Shown in pieces: positions 1-9,543 of a DNA stretch of 13,430 nt. Source of the stretch: Pseudomonadota bacterium (GTDB lineage: Bacteria > Pseudomonadota > Gammaproteobacteria > Enterobacterales > Enterobacteriaceae); contig JAFACP010000229.1 in the NCBI GenBank assembly GCA_023425455.1, positions 1-13,430 of the forward strand, given 5' to 3'. The notes under the pieces were generated by a model, which had not been told where the DNA came from, searched no databases, and worked only from the letters and a program-made list of their open reading frames with translations. The translations under genes were made by a program, and so were the position numbers. Each line of letters begins with the position of its first letter. Within the stretch, counting starts at the first letter, position 1.

Positions 1-1
1 G

Positions 2-301
2 GCCTACAATATTCATCTCAGCTTCTCTGAAGTGACGGTGCTGATGCTGACCCTGATGCTGGCCTCCAAAGGGATTGCCGGGGTTCCGCGCTCTGCGCTG
101 GTGGTGCTGGCGGCGACGATCCCGAGCTTTAACATTCCGGTGGCCGGTATTCTGCTGCTGATGGGTATCGACCACTTCCTCGATATGGGTCGCTCGGCCA
201 TTAACGTGCTGGGGAATGGCATTGCGACGGCGATGCTGGCGCAGAATGAAGGCTTGCTGGAGGCAGAGGGAAAAGCGGAGCTGATTGAGCAGGAAGCCTG
301 A
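2..301 (+). CDS. Dicarboxylate/amino acid:cation symporter, C-terminal part (5' truncated)
   Basis: This is the last 99 residues of a gene that begins before the window; the frame is open from base 2 to a TGA at 299-301. The product looks like a DAACS-family secondary transporter, an inner-membrane protein that moves a dicarboxylate or acidic amino acid inward with Na+ or H+. The visible segment carries the C-terminal family signature: a hairpin-loop region (ASKGIAGVPRSALVVLAAT) and the last transmembrane helix with the D-x3-D-x2-R-S-x2-N-V-x-G-N pattern (IDHFLDMGRSAINVLGNG), the cation/substrate region in this family. An acidic cytoplasmic tail follows. It converges on the cheW operon and has its own terminator. 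Substrate and gene symbol cannot be decided from this fragment; GltP, DctA and uncharacterised paralogues share the pattern. Confidence 0.85.
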   Translation, partial: AYNIHLSFSEVTVLMLTLMLASKGIAGVPRSALVVLAATIPSFNIPVAGILLLMGIDHFLDMGRSAINVLGNGIATAMLAQNEGLLEAEGKAELIEQEA

Positions 302-337
302 TCCGCTCGCTTGTCGCGGTCAGCAAGGTGAACGTTT

Positions 338-360
338 AAGGGGGCCGCAATGGCCCCCTT
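338..360 (+). terminator. Intrinsic terminator of the symporter gene
   Basis: A perfect 9-bp stem (AAGGGGGCC at 338-346 with GGCCCCCTT at 352-360) encloses a 5-nt loop. It starts 37 bases after the symporter stop codon. The run after it (ATCTTATT) is only moderately T-rich. On the opposite strand it could also stop leftward transcripts that pass cheW. Confidence 0.75.
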
Positions 361-413
361 ATCTTATTCACAGGCAGAGAAGAGACTGTTTTCTGGCGCT
401 CTTACGCAGAACG

Positions 414-446
414 AAACGGTTCCACAATGGGTTCACAGAACCGTTT
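414..446 (-). terminator. Possible terminator of the motAB-cheAW transcript
   Basis: AAACGGTTC (414-422) and GAACCGTTT (438-446) are exact reverse complements separated by 15 nt. The repeat lies about 20 bases beyond the cheW stop in the direction of transcription. The following bases on the minus strand (CGTTCTGCG) are only weakly U-rich and the loop is long, so termination here is plausible but not clear. Confidence 0.4.
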
Positions 447-467
447 TCACCACCAGACCAGCGCGTA

Positions 468-971
468 TTACGCCACGTGACTCGCGGCGATATCGAGCAA
501 CGCCATCTCATCGCTGTTCAGCAGTTTCTCAATATTCACCAGGATCAGCATACGCTCACCGAGCGCGCCCAGGCCGGTCAGGTATTCGGTCGACAGCGTG
601 ACCGCAAACTCCGGAGCCGGACGGATCTGATCCGAGGTCAGGGACAGAACGTCGGAGACGCCATCGACAACGATCCCCACCACGCGCTGGCCGAGATTGA
701 GTACGATCACCACGGTGTTGTCGTTGTAATCGACATCGCCCTGGCTGAATTTCACCCGCAGATCGACAATCGGGACAATAACGCCGCGCAGGTTGGTTAC
801 CCCTTTGATAAAGGCCGGGGTATTCGCAATACGCGTTACCTGATCGTAACCACGAATTTCCTGCACTTTCAGAATGTCGATACCGTACTCTTCGTCACCC
901 AAAGTGAATACCAGGAACTCCTGTCCTGATGGCTCGCCCGCCAGTTTCGTTACATTACTCATACCGGTCAT
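468..971 (-). CDS. cheW: Chemotaxis coupling protein CheW
   Basis: CheW is the cytoplasmic adaptor that joins the kinase CheA to methyl-accepting receptors in the polar signalling array. The protein has 167 residues, the length of the E. coli protein, and matches it nearly residue for residue as I recall it. It is a single CheW/SH3-like domain spanning about residues 15-155, with [18 protein letters not shown] at the start and the conserved [15 protein letters not shown] core. The ATG at 969-971 has AAGG seven bases upstream. A second in-frame ATG three codons on is possible but less well placed. It is the last gene of the operon, 19 bases after the cheA stop. In E. coli the receptor gene tar comes next; here there is a noncoding gap and then the convergent symporter gene. 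Confidence 0.97.
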   Translation of the reverse strand: MTGMSNVTKLAGEPSGQEFLVFTLGDEEYGIDILKVQEIRGYDQVTRIANTPAFIKGVTNLRGVIVPIVDLRVKFSQGDVDYNDNTVVIVLNLGQRVVGIVVDGVSDVLSLTSDQIRPAPEFAVTLSTEYLTGLGALGERMLILVNIEKLLNSDEMALLDIAASHVA

Positions 972-990
972 GTTATTACCTTTTGCTTAA

Positions 991-3048
991 TCAGGCGGCT
1001 GTGTACGCCACACGTTGTTCACGATTTAATCCCTGAAGCGCCGATACATCGACGATCAGCGCGACGCTACCATCGCCGAGGATGGTCGCAGCAGAAATGC
1101 CAGGTACTTTGCGGTAGTTGCTTTCAAGGTTTTTCACCACCACCTGATGCTGACCAATCAGCTGATCGACCAGCAGCGCATAGCGGCGTCCGGCGCTTTG
1201 CAGGATCACCACGATACCCTGTGTGGCTTCGGTTTTTGCCCCGTCCACTTCAAACACTTTCCACAGTTCGACCAGCGGCAGGTATTCACCGCGCACCTCG
1301 AGCACGCGCTCACCGCCCGCCAGCGGATGCAGATCTTCTTCACGCGGCTGCAGCGACTCCATCACCGCGTTCAGCGGCAGAATAAAGACTTCATCAGCCA
1401 CTTTCACCGACATACCGTCAAGAATGGCCAGCGTTAACGGCAGCAGAATGCGAATGGTGGTGCCGGAGCCTTGCTTAGACTGGATCTCAACGTGGCCGCC
1501 CATCTCCTGGATGTTACGTTTCACCACGTCCATCCCCACGCCGCGGCCGGAAACGTCGATCACTTGTTCCGCGGTCGAGAAGCCTGGCGCAAAGATCAGC
1601 ATGCCCACTTCTTCGTCGGTCATGTTTTCGTTAACCGCCATCCCCTGCGAAATGGCCTTCGCCAGAATACGCTCGCGGTTGAGGCCCGCGCCGTCATCCG
1701 TCACCTCAATGCAGATGTTTCCGCCCTGGTGTTCGGCGGAGAGGATCAGATTCCCCACCGGCGATTTTCCCGCGGCGACGCGGTTTTCCGGCAGTTCAAT
1801 ACCGTGGTCAAGACTGTTACGCACCAGGTGCGTTAACGGATCGATGATGCGCTCGATCAGGCTCTTATCCAGCTCGGTTGAGCTGCCCATTAGCGTCAGC
1901 TCAATCTGCTTATTGAGTTTGCCCGCCAGGTCACGCACCAGACGCGGGAAGCGGCTAAAGACGTACTCCATCGGCATCATACGGATGGACATCACCGACT
2001 CCTGCAGATCGCGGGCGTTACGTTGTAACTGCCCCATGCTGGTGATCAGATCGCCATGGGTTACCGGGTCCAGTTCATTGGAGCGCTGCGCCAGCATTGA
2101 CTGGGTGATCACCAGCTCACCGACCAGGTTAATCAGCTGATCGACCTTTTCAACCGCCACGCGGATACTGGTCGATTCACTGGCGCGCGCGGCAGGTTTT
2201 TCCCCGCGTCCAGGCGCCGCGGACTCTTTCGGCACCGCCTTCAGTGCCGGAGCGGCGGGCGCTACGGCTGGCGTCGCCGGTGCGGCTACCGCTGCGGCCT
2301 CGTCGACCACAGCGCGGGTCTCTTGCGCGGCGACAGGCGCTTCAACGGCTGCGGCTTCCGTTTCAAACGCGATCTGATCCGCTTCAATCACAAAGCACAG
2401 CACCGCCACAATGTCGTCCTGGCCGATCCCGTCATCAAGCGTCGCGGCAAGGCTGTCAGCGCCTTTAACCACGTTGCTTAATGTCGCCAGATTGCCGAGC
2501 TCCTCTTCCAGCAGGTTCACTTCGTTCTCTTTCAGACGAGAGAGAATAACGCGCAATTTGCCCGGCGAAGCGGCGGCAGGCGCAGCTTCCGCTGAAGTAA
2601 CGGCATCAACCACGCTCAGTTTTGCCGCAGCTACGGCTGGTGCAGCCGCCTCACCCTTCGCTTCCAGCGCCAGCTGGCGCAGCGCATTACAGATGTATTC
2701 AAAGCTGGCTGCATCAGGCTCTGCCGAGCTTTTATAGGCATCGAGCTGTTCCTGCATAATATCTTTGGTTTCCAAAAATAGGTTGATAATGTCGGTATTG
2801 AGCTGCATCTCACCGCGTCGTGCTTCATCAAGCAGGTTTTCCATTAAGTGGGTCGTTTCCTGCAAAATGGTAAAACCAAATGTCCCGGCGCCGCCTTTAA
2901 TGGAGTGCGCCGCACGGAAGATGGCATTAAGCTGCTCTGAATCCGGCGCTTCAGGCACCAGATCCAGCAGGTGTTGCTCCATATCGGCCAACAATTCGTC
3001 GGCTTCATCAAAGAATGTCTGATAAAAATCGCTAATATCCATGCTCAC
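991..3048 (-). CDS. cheA: Chemotaxis histidine kinase CheA
   Basis: CheA is the cytoplasmic kinase that autophosphorylates under receptor control and passes phosphate to CheY and CheB. All five domains are visible. P1 (about 1-130) has the phospho-accepting His48 in [14 protein letters not shown]2 (about 164-230) binds CheY/CheB. P3 (about 293-355) is the dimerisation helix pair. P4 (about 356-540) is the ATPase, with the N box around N411, G1 DDGAGL (451-456), an F box around 486-492 and G2 GRGVGMDVV (501-509). P5 (about 541-685) is CheW-like. The protein has 685 residues against 654 in E. coli; the extra length is mainly Ala/Pro-rich sequence in the two linkers flanking P2. The start is GTG (3046-3048) with GAGG seven bases upstream, inside the last codons of motB, which suggests translational coupling. 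Met98, the start of the short form CheA-S in E. coli, is kept as ATG at 2755-2757. Confidence 0.97.
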   Translation of the reverse strand: MSMDISDFYQTFFDEADELLADMEQHLLDLVPEAPDSEQLNAIFRAAHSIKGGAGTFGFTILQETTHLMENLLDEARRGEMQLNTDIINLFLETKDIMQEQLDAYKSSAEPDAASFEYICNALRQLALEAKGEAAAPAVAAAKLSVVDAVTSAEAAPAAASPGKLRVILSRLKENEVNLLEEELGNLATLSNVVKGADSLAATLDDGIGQDDIVAVLCFVIEADQIAFETEAAAVEAPVAAQETRAVVDEAAAVAAPATPAVAPAAPALKAVPKESAAPGRGEKPAARASESTSIRVAVEKVDQLINLVGELVITQSMLAQRSNELDPVTHGDLITSMGQLQRNARDLQESVMSIRMMPMEYVFSRFPRLVRDLAGKLNKQIELTLMGSSTELDKSLIERIIDPLTHLVRNSLDHGIELPENRVAAGKSPVGNLILSAEHQGGNICIEVTDDGAGLNRERILAKAISQGMAVNENMTDEEVGMLIFAPGFSTAEQVIDVSGRGVGMDVVKRNIQEMGGHVEIQSKQGSGTTIRILLPLTLAILDGMSVKVADEVFILPLNAVMESLQPREEDLHPLAGGERVLEVRGEYLPLVELWKVFEVDGAKTEATQGIVVILQSAGRRYALLVDQLIGQHQVVVKNLESNYRKVPGISAATILGDGSVALIVDVSALQGLNREQRVAYTAA

Positions 3049-3052
3049 GCTG

Positions 3053-3982
3053 TCACCTCGGATTGGCTGGTGGCGATGTTGGAACGGCAGCCGAAGGTAC
3101 GGCCCCAGGCTGTTTTAAATCGTCCAGTGACTCATTCTGACTTTCGGCGTTTTCATGCAGGATGGCCTGCTCCGCCTGCTGGTTCAGCACTAAAAGACTG
3201 ATACGACGGTTGATGGCGTCATCTGGCCCGCGGTCGGAGACCCGCATAGTGGCAGCCATGCCGACCACGCGCAGAACCTTGCCATCATCAAGCCCACCCG
3301 CCACCAGCTCGCGTCGCGAGGCGTTGGCACGATCGGCAGAAAGCTCCCAGTTGCTGTAGCCCTTTTCGCCGGTGGCGTAAGGGAAATCATCCGTGTGTCC
3401 TGACAGGCTGATACGGTTTGGGATCCCGTTCAGAACCGGTGCGATTGCCCGCAAAATGTCGCGCATATAGGGTTCAACTTCCGCGCTTCCGGTTTTAAAC
3501 ATTGGCCGGTTCTGACTGTCGATAATCTGAATACGCAGCCCTTCCTGCACCAGATCGATTTTCAGATGTGGACGCAGCGCACGCAGTTTCGGGTCGGCCT
3601 CAATCAGCTGATCCAGATCGCCACGCAGCTTCTTCAGTCGCGCCTGCTCCATCCGTTTTTTCAGCTCGTCGATGTTTGGCTCTTTTTTCACCTCACCCTT
3701 CTGCTGGGTGTAATCATCGCCCCCGCCGGGGATCGGGCTTTCGCTGTTAGAGATACGCTGCCCGCCGGTGACCGCCGTAGCCAGCGGCGTTCTGAAATAC
3801 TCCGCAATCTGGATAAGCTCCTTCGGACTGGAGATGGAGATCAGCCACATCACCAGGAAGAACGCCATCATCGCGGTCATAAAATCGGCGTAAGCGATTT
3901 TCCATGAGCCATGCGCGCCGTGCCCATGCCCTTTGTGCTTGCGCTTTTTTACAATGACGATCGGATGGGACTGGTTTTTCAT
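3053..3982 (-). CDS. motB: Flagellar motor stator protein MotB
   Basis: MotB pairs with MotA to form the proton-driven stator and anchors it to peptidoglycan. The 309-residue protein has a basic cytoplasmic N-terminus, one membrane helix (about 30-50), a plug/linker region and an OmpA-like peptidoglycan-binding domain (about 150-270) with the [10 protein letters not shown] and [10 protein letters not shown] motifs. The proton-carrying aspartate is Asp33 in [12 protein letters not shown]; it is Asp32 in E. coli, because this protein has one more residue before the helix. That N-terminus is His/Gly-rich ([10 protein letters not shown]). The ATG overlaps the motA stop as ATGA, and the stop lies four bases before the cheA GTG, so motA, motB and cheA are tightly coupled. 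Confidence 0.97.
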   Translation of the reverse strand: MKNQSHPIVIVKKRKHKGHGHGAHGSWKIAYADFMTAMMAFFLVMWLISISSPKELIQIAEYFRTPLATAVTGGQRISNSESPIPGGGDDYTQQKGEVKKEPNIDELKKRMEQARLKKLRGDLDQLIEADPKLRALRPHLKIDLVQEGLRIQIIDSQNRPMFKTGSAEVEPYMRDILRAIAPVLNGIPNRISLSGHTDDFPYATGEKGYSNWELSADRANASRRELVAGGLDDGKVLRVVGMAATMRVSDRGPDDAINRRISLLVLNQQAEQAILHENAESQNESLDDLKQPGAVPSAAVPTSPPANPR

Positions 3983-4866
3983 GCGTCCTCAGTTGTCGTC
4001 TGTTGGTTTGGGTTTTTCACCGCGCGCACGTGTTCTTCAAGCTCGATAAACGATGGACGCTCGCTGGAGTACAACGTTTTACGACCAAATTCCACGGCGA
4101 TAGGCGGCGCATAACCGTTGAGATTGGAGAGCAGCGTGATTTTTACGCACTGCATCATTTTCGTGGTTTCCGCGCTCTTCTGGCGCAGAACGCTTGCCAG
4201 TGGCGAAATGAAGCCATAGGCCAGCAAAATACCGAGGAAGGTACCCACCATGGCGTGCGCAATCAGCGCACCAAGCTCAGCGGCAGGACGATCGGCAGAG
4301 GCCAGGGCGTGTACCACCCCCATCACCGCCGCGACGATACCAAACGCCGGCAGTGAATCACCCACCAGCGCCAGGCTGTTGGCCGGCACTTCGGATTCAC
4401 TTTCATGCGTCTCAATCTCTTCGTCCATCAGCGCTTCGATTTCGAAGGTGTTCATGTTGCCGCTGATGATGAGACGCAGATAATCGACGATGAAATCCAG
4501 CATCATGGCATCCGCGAGAATACGTGGATAGCTGGCGAATATTTCGCTCTCTTTAGGATTTTCGATATCCCGCTCCAGCGAGAACATCCCCTGCTGGCGT
4601 GACTTCGCCATCAGGCGATAGAGCAGCGCCAGCAGATCCATATACATGCTTTTGGTGTATTTCGAGCGACGGAACAGCAGCGGAATCGCTTTCAGCGTCC
4701 CCTTGATCGATTTACCGTTGTTACCAACGATAAAAGCCCCTACTCCAGCGCCGCCGATGATAATAAGTTCGGCTGGTTGATAGAGTGCTCCAAGGTGCCC
4801 GCCGGTCATCATGTAACCGCCGAAAACTGTACCGAGAACTACCAGGTAACCTAATAAGATAAGCAC
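3979..4866 (-). CDS. motA: Flagellar motor stator protein MotA
   Basis: MotA is the membrane subunit of the proton-conducting stator and exerts torque on the rotor protein FliG. At 295 residues it has the E. coli length. It shows the four-helix layout: two helices at about 1-50, a large cytoplasmic loop, and two helices at about 170-225. The residues known to matter in E. coli are at the same numbers: Arg90 and Glu98 in the loop (rotor contacts), Pro173 and Pro222 at the helix ends (conformational change). The start is GTG at 4864-4866, with AAGGA seven bases upstream. It is first in motA-motB-cheA-cheW and is separated from flhC by a terminator, so it should have its own promoter. In E. coli that promoter is sigma-28 (FliA) dependent; I could not find a convincing TAAA-N15-GCCGATAA match in the gap. 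Confidence 0.97.
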   Translation of the reverse strand: MLILLGYLVVLGTVFGGYMMTGGHLGALYQPAELIIIGGAGVGAFIVGNNGKSIKGTLKAIPLLFRRSKYTKSMYMDLLALLYRLMAKSRQQGMFSLERDIENPKESEIFASYPRILADAMMLDFIVDYLRLIISGNMNTFEIEALMDEEIETHESESEVPANSLALVGDSLPAFGIVAAVMGVVHALASADRPAAELGALIAHAMVGTFLGILLAYGFISPLASVLRQKSAETTKMMQCVKITLLSNLNGYAPPIAVEFGRKTLYSSERPSFIELEEHVRAVKNPNQQTTTEDA

Positions 4867-4933
4867 GACATCATCCTTCCGCTAGTGACTATGGCCAGGA
4901 TGCTCAGCTCGCCTGTTTTCCCGGCTGCGAGGT

Positions 4934-4966
4934 AAAAAAAAGCAGCGGTAATAAATTACCGCTGCT
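4934..4966 (-). terminator. Intrinsic terminator of flhDC
   Basis: On the minus strand AGCAGCGGTAAT (4966-4955) pairs exactly with ATTACCGCTGCT (4952-4941) and is followed by a run of seven more T (4940-4934). In practice the stem is about 10 bp with a 6-nt AU loop. It lies 24 bases after the flhC stop, so it ends the flhDC transcript and separates it from motA. The rest of the flhC-motA gap (4867-4933) holds the motA ribosome binding site; the closest match to a FliA -10 is GCCGGGAA at 4918-4925, without a TAAA at the expected distance. Confidence 0.9.
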
Positions 4967-4989
4967 GGAGTTTTGCCCACACCTCAGGG

Positions 4990-5568
4990 TTAAACAGCTT
5001 GTTCGATCTGTTCATCCAGCAGTTGTGGAATAATATCGGCAGCATCACGGGAAAGTTTACGTCTTTTTACTGCCCGGGATGGAGGCTGGCATAAACTGCA
5101 CGCGAAGCTGCCAGCAGGCTGATGAGCATGGGTGATAAAATTACCGTCGCAGCAGCTGCAGCGCGACAGTTGCAGCATTCCGCTTTCAACAAAACGCACC
5201 AGCGTCCATGCGCGGGTGAGCGCCAGCAGGGGACCCTCTTCCTGCTGTGGGCATTGTTCAAGATAAAGTTTATACGCTTTGATTACGGCATCGACGCCGC
5301 TGCACAAACCGGTTTTCAGAAGATACTGCCATGCGTTACAGAACATTGAAGCATGAATGTTCTGTTCCCAGGTCATAAACCAGTCCGTTGAAAACGGTAA
5401 CATCCCTTTTGGCGGGGGACTACCACGTAATTCTTTATACAGTTTGATCAGACGACCACGGCTCAGCTGCGTCTCGCTTTCCAGCATTTGCAAACGCGCG
5501 CCGAGGGTGATCAGTTCCATCGCCAGCTGAATGTCGCGGGCTTCCTGAACAATGCTTTTTTCGCTCAT
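4990..5568 (-). CDS. flhC: Flagellar master regulator subunit FlhC
   Basis: FlhC assembles with FlhD into the FlhD4C2 activator, which turns on class 2 flagellar promoters and, through FliA, the motAB-cheAW operon next door. The 192-residue protein is close to E. coli FlhC over its whole length. Four cysteines in the C-terminal part, Cys137, Cys140, Cys157 and Cys160, match the zinc ligands known for the family (CSCC and CSLC motifs). Two ATGs lie in tandem: the first (5569-5571) shares its A with the flhD stop TAA, and the second (5566-5568) gives the MSEKS start I know from E. coli, which I chose. AAGG sits five and eight bases upstream of them respectively, so either could be used. The stop/start overlap points to translational coupling with flhD. 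Confidence 0.96.
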   Translation of the reverse strand: MSEKSIVQEARDIQLAMELITLGARLQMLESETQLSRGRLIKLYKELRGSPPPKGMLPFSTDWFMTWEQNIHASMFCNAWQYLLKTGLCSGVDAVIKAYKLYLEQCPQQEEGPLLALTRAWTLVRFVESGMLQLSRCSCCDGNFITHAHQPAGSFACSLCQPPSRAVKRRKLSRDAADIIPQLLDEQIEQAV

Positions 5569-5570
5569 CA

Positions 5571-5921
5571 TTACGCCCTTTTCTTACGGGCTGCGTCATC
5601 AGGCTGGCTGATGTCGCTGAGCAGGCGAGTGGAGAGCAGGATCCCGGTATGGATCTGCTGCAGATCGTCGACCCGTGACTCCTGGGTCAGACGCGTAATG
5701 GTCTGAGGATTATCAAATCGGAACTGGCAGACGAGTTGATTCGTTTCAGCCAACTTGACCATCTGTGGAAGCGTTAACCCGCCAAGCATAGTCGCCATCT
5801 CTTCGTTGATACCCAGACGGAACATCGCGGACGCCTTGTCCTGACTAATCAAACGCTGCGCGAGCAGTAAATATGACAAATTGATGTCATAAATATGTTT
5901 TAGCAACTCGGATGTATGCAT
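5571..5921 (-). CDS. flhD: Flagellar master regulator subunit FlhD
   Basis: FlhD is the other subunit of the FlhD4C2 transcription activator at the top of the flagellar cascade. The 116-residue protein is helical throughout and close to E. coli FlhD, ending in the basic RKKRA tail. Cys65, which forms the inter-subunit disulfide in E. coli FlhD, is present. An in-frame ATG three codons upstream (5928-5930) would give 119 residues with MGK added. I prefer the ATG at 5919-5921 because it matches the established E. coli start and has a GGGA stretch just upstream, while the earlier ATG has no spaced Shine-Dalgarno sequence. It is the first gene of flhDC and has a long leader with regulatory sites, listed separately. 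Confidence 0.95.
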   Translation of the reverse strand: MHTSELLKHIYDINLSYLLLAQRLISQDKASAMFRLGINEEMATMLGGLTLPQMVKLAETNQLVCQFRFDNPQTITRLTQESRVDDLQQIHTGILLSTRLLSDISQPDDAARKKRA

Positions 5922-6138
5922 TTTTCCCATCCCGAATAACCAACTATTGTTTTTATGCGGAAAGACCGCACCCCGTGATGTCGCCGGGAAATCACCCGGT
6001 ATTTTAAAAATAAAGAAAAGGCCAAATGCATAGTTGAATTAAGATTTGTACGTACTTAAACGCCTAACGACCCAACCGGTGATGCGTTACTGAGACGTTT
6101 ATCATTTCTTACAAATAACTAAGATTTTTCCTAATTCG
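5922..6138 (-). promoter_or_regulatory. flhDC 5' untranslated leader
   Basis: If transcription starts near 6138 the leader is about 216 nt, similar to the roughly 200-nt leader known in E. coli, where CsrA and several small RNAs act. Two short hairpins are visible: TGCGG/CCGCA (5956-5960 with 5966-5970, 5-nt loop), about 35 bases before the start codon, and CCGGG/CCCGG (5984-5988 with 5995-5999, 6-nt loop). GTGAT (5975-5979) could instead pair with ATCAC (5991-5995), which would exclude the second hairpin. There is no coding sequence here. Confidence 0.55.
6120..6133 (-). promoter_or_regulatory. RcsAB box of flhDC
   Basis: The minus strand reads TAGGAAAAATCTTA, close to the RcsAB consensus (TAAGAATATTCCTA type, here read from the other side). 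It would lie at about +6 to +19 from the predicted start point. In E. coli the RcsAB box of flhDC lies just downstream of the start point, where it lets the envelope-stress Rcs system shut off motility. Position and sequence both support the assignment. Confidence 0.65.
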
Positions 6139-6173
6139 ACGCAAACTCTACCCGTCAGTTTTGCCACATACAA
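6138..6173 (-). promoter_or_regulatory. Predicted flhDC promoter
   Basis: On the minus strand TTGTAT (6173-6168) and TAGAGT (6150-6145) are spaced by 17 bases. They match the sigma-70 -35 and -10 consensus at 3/6 and 4/6. The start point would be about 6138. The assignment rests on the spacing to the CRP site (centre at -71.5) and to the RcsAB box, which both fit the arrangement known for E. coli flhDC. Confidence 0.55.
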
Positions 6174-6198
6174 TGCAGCCCAACCACAAATTTAAAAA

Positions 6199-6220
6199 AA
6201 ATGTGATCTACGTCACATAA
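6199..6220 (-). promoter_or_regulatory. CRP site of the flhDC promoter
   Basis: ATGTGATCTACGTCACAT (6201-6218) has both half-sites TGTGA and TCACA intact with a 6-bp spacer. With its flanks it matches the CRP consensus at about 18 of 22 positions. Its centre (6209.5) is about 71.5 bases upstream of the predicted flhDC start, the distance known for cAMP-CRP activation of flhDC in E. coli. It ties motility to carbon status. Confidence 0.85.
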
Positions 6221-6709
6221 TTTACGTGAATATTACCTACAAATCCATCAGCACGACTTGTAATTTGAACGTTTTTTAAGCAATTGATGCTGTTTTATAT
6301 TATTAATGAACGAATACTCATGCAGAAGCATGAGTTCGGCTGTCAGGAAGCTGGCTTTTGCCTCCTGCCGCCAGGTTTGACGCCTGCCCCAGAGATAAAA
6401 CCTTTCTGCTACCATTCGATATCTTTAAAAAACAGGGAGATAGAAACAGAGCAACGGCGAATGATTACCAGAATTAATTATTTCATAATTGTTAATTTAC
6501 TTAGAAAATTATTTGCGGTTGCTCAGGGTGATTTGTGTGATTTACGTTAAGTTGTTAATTTTTTTAATCATGGTGCAATTTTCAAATATTCTTCTTATAA
6601 GAATAATTAATGAATAATTATGATAAGCTTCACACTAATGTCGTATTCCCCTCTTGCAGCCGCCGCGCATTCGCGGTAAAGCTTTTCGTATGCCGTCTCA
6701 CTGACACCG
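6221..6709. other. AT-rich spacer between flhDC and uspC, no gene recognised
   Basis: About 490 bases without a convincing gene. The one longer open frame (6284-6550, plus strand) has no ribosome binding site and no recognisable sequence. The stretch 6440-6630 is strongly AT-rich, as expected for an H-NS-bound flagellar control region. A perfect 8-bp hairpin lies at 6316-6335. The 12-bp palindrome TTCTTATAAGAA lies at 6592-6603. TATGAT at 6619-6624 could be a -10 for uspC but has no good -35. A small hairpin CCGCG/CGCGG (6663-6667 with 6672-6676) lies in the uspC leader. E. coli K-12 carries an IS1 in this interval; there is none here. Confidence 0.6.
6316..6335. repeat. Perfect inverted repeat (8-bp stem, 4-nt loop)
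   Basis: ACTCATGC (6316-6323) and GCATGAGT (6328-6335) are exact reverse complements around AGAA. On the plus strand no T run follows. On the minus strand the next bases (ATTCGTTCATT) are moderately U-rich, so a leftward terminator or the end of a small transcript is possible. No gene ends here that I can recognise. Confidence 0.5.
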
Positions 6710-6721
6710 AAGGAGCGTGTG

Positions 6722-7150
6722 ATGAGCTACAACCATCTTCTTGTTTCTGTTGCTGTTTCTCCCGAAAGCCATCATCTTGTCGCGCGCGCCGTGGCCATCG
6801 CCAGACCGCATAATGCCCGCATTAGTCTAATCACCTTCGCCAGCGAGCCTGAAATGTATAATCAACTGGCTGCGCCGATGCTCGAAGATATTCGTGAGGT
6901 TCTTCAGGAAGAAACTCAGCAATTTCTGCGGGAGCTGGTCGAAAAAGCAAATTACCCCGTTTATGAGACCGTTATTGCGACAGGTGAATTAAGCGCACGT
7001 ATTCTGGACATATGTCATAAACAAAATATTGATCTGGTTATATGTGGCAATCATAACCATAACTTTTTTTCTCGCGCGGCCTGTGCGGCGAAACCCATTG
7101 TCGCCTCAAGCAAAGTGGATGTTCTGCTGGTGGCGTTAGGGGGCCATTAA
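6722..7150 (+). CDS. uspC: Universal stress protein UspC
   Basis: A 142-residue cytoplasmic protein of the UspA superfamily, a single alpha/beta domain. Sequence and position (between flhDC and otsBA) match E. coli UspC, a stress-induced protein linked to osmotic and UV stress and to motility. The C-terminal part reads VICGNHNHNFFSRAA, not the G-x2-G-x9-G(S/T) nucleotide-binding loop of the ATP-binding Usp subgroup, so it should be of the non-ATP-binding UspA type. I start at the ATG at 6722 because AAGGAG (6710-6715) lies six bases upstream; a GTG one codon earlier is the less likely alternative. The gene stands alone on the plus strand and converges on otsA, 15 bases away. Confidence 0.92.
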   Translation: MSYNHLLVSVAVSPESHHLVARAVAIARPHNARISLITFASEPEMYNQLAAPMLEDIREVLQEETQQFLRELVEKANYPVYETVIATGELSARILDICHKQNIDLVICGNHNHNFFSRAACAAKPIVASSKVDVLLVALGGH

Positions 7151-7157
7151 GGCCCCC
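7139..7157. terminator. Hairpin shared by the uspC and otsA 3' ends
   Basis: GGGGGCC (7139-7145) pairs with GGCCCCC (7151-7157) around ATTAA. The loop contains the uspC stop codon, so the stem includes the last uspC codons. Neither side has a T run, so it may act as a two-way 3' end or mRNA-stabilising structure, not a classic terminator. It sits between the two convergent genes. Confidence 0.5.
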
Positions 7158-7165
7158 GTCCGGAT

Positions 7166-9412
<2,247 letters not shown>

Positions 9413-9419
9413 TCCTTAG

Positions 9420-9455
9420 CCATGTAAGTATAGACAGTGTGACGGCGCTCGCCAT
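9420..9455 (-). promoter_or_regulatory. Predicted sigma-S promoter of otsBA
   Basis: The minus strand carries TCTATACTTA (9434-9425), which is almost the sigma-S -10 consensus (CTATACT with upstream T/G and downstream TA). The -35 position, 17 bases upstream, is a poor ATGGCG (9455-9450), as is common for sigma-S promoters. The start point would be about 9420, giving a 52-nt leader. E. coli otsBA is known to be RpoS-dependent, which fits. Confidence 0.7.
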
Positions 9456-9462
9456 TTGATAA

Positions 9463-9491
9463 CCCACCTGCCTGAGAAACTGGCAGGTGGG
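9463..9491 (-). terminator. Terminator of araFGH
   Basis: CCCACCTGCC (9463-9472) and GGCAGGTGGG (9482-9491) form a perfect 10-bp GC-rich stem with a 9-nt loop, 52 bases beyond the araH stop. The downstream tail on the minus strand (TTATCAAAT) is only partly U-rich. The position between araH and the otsB promoter supports termination of the arabinose operon here. Confidence 0.7.
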
Positions 9492-9543
9492 CTGAGGCCT
9501 CAACTAAAGTTAATAGTTGGGTTGCAGAAAGGAGAGAGACAAC

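Noticed and set aside
1223..2140. Long plus-strand open frame opposite cheA (also 285-929 opposite cheW and 10836-11699 opposite araG)
   Set aside because: They lie antisense to strongly conserved genes, carry Ser/Arg/Pro-rich or His/Gln-rich low-information sequence, and have no recognisable domain.
4867..4933. FliA (sigma-28) promoter for motA
   Set aside because: The known regulation predicts one, but the best -10 candidate GCCGGGAA lacks a TAAA at the correct spacing, so I did not list it as a feature.
6284..6550. 88-residue open frame in the flhD-uspC spacer
   Set aside because: No Shine-Dalgarno sequence, no recognisable motif, and it runs through the hairpin and the AT-rich spacer; it is more likely chance.
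6536..6551. Second CRP-like site (TGTGA at 6536-6540) before uspC
   Set aside because: Only one half-site is present; the other half matches poorly.
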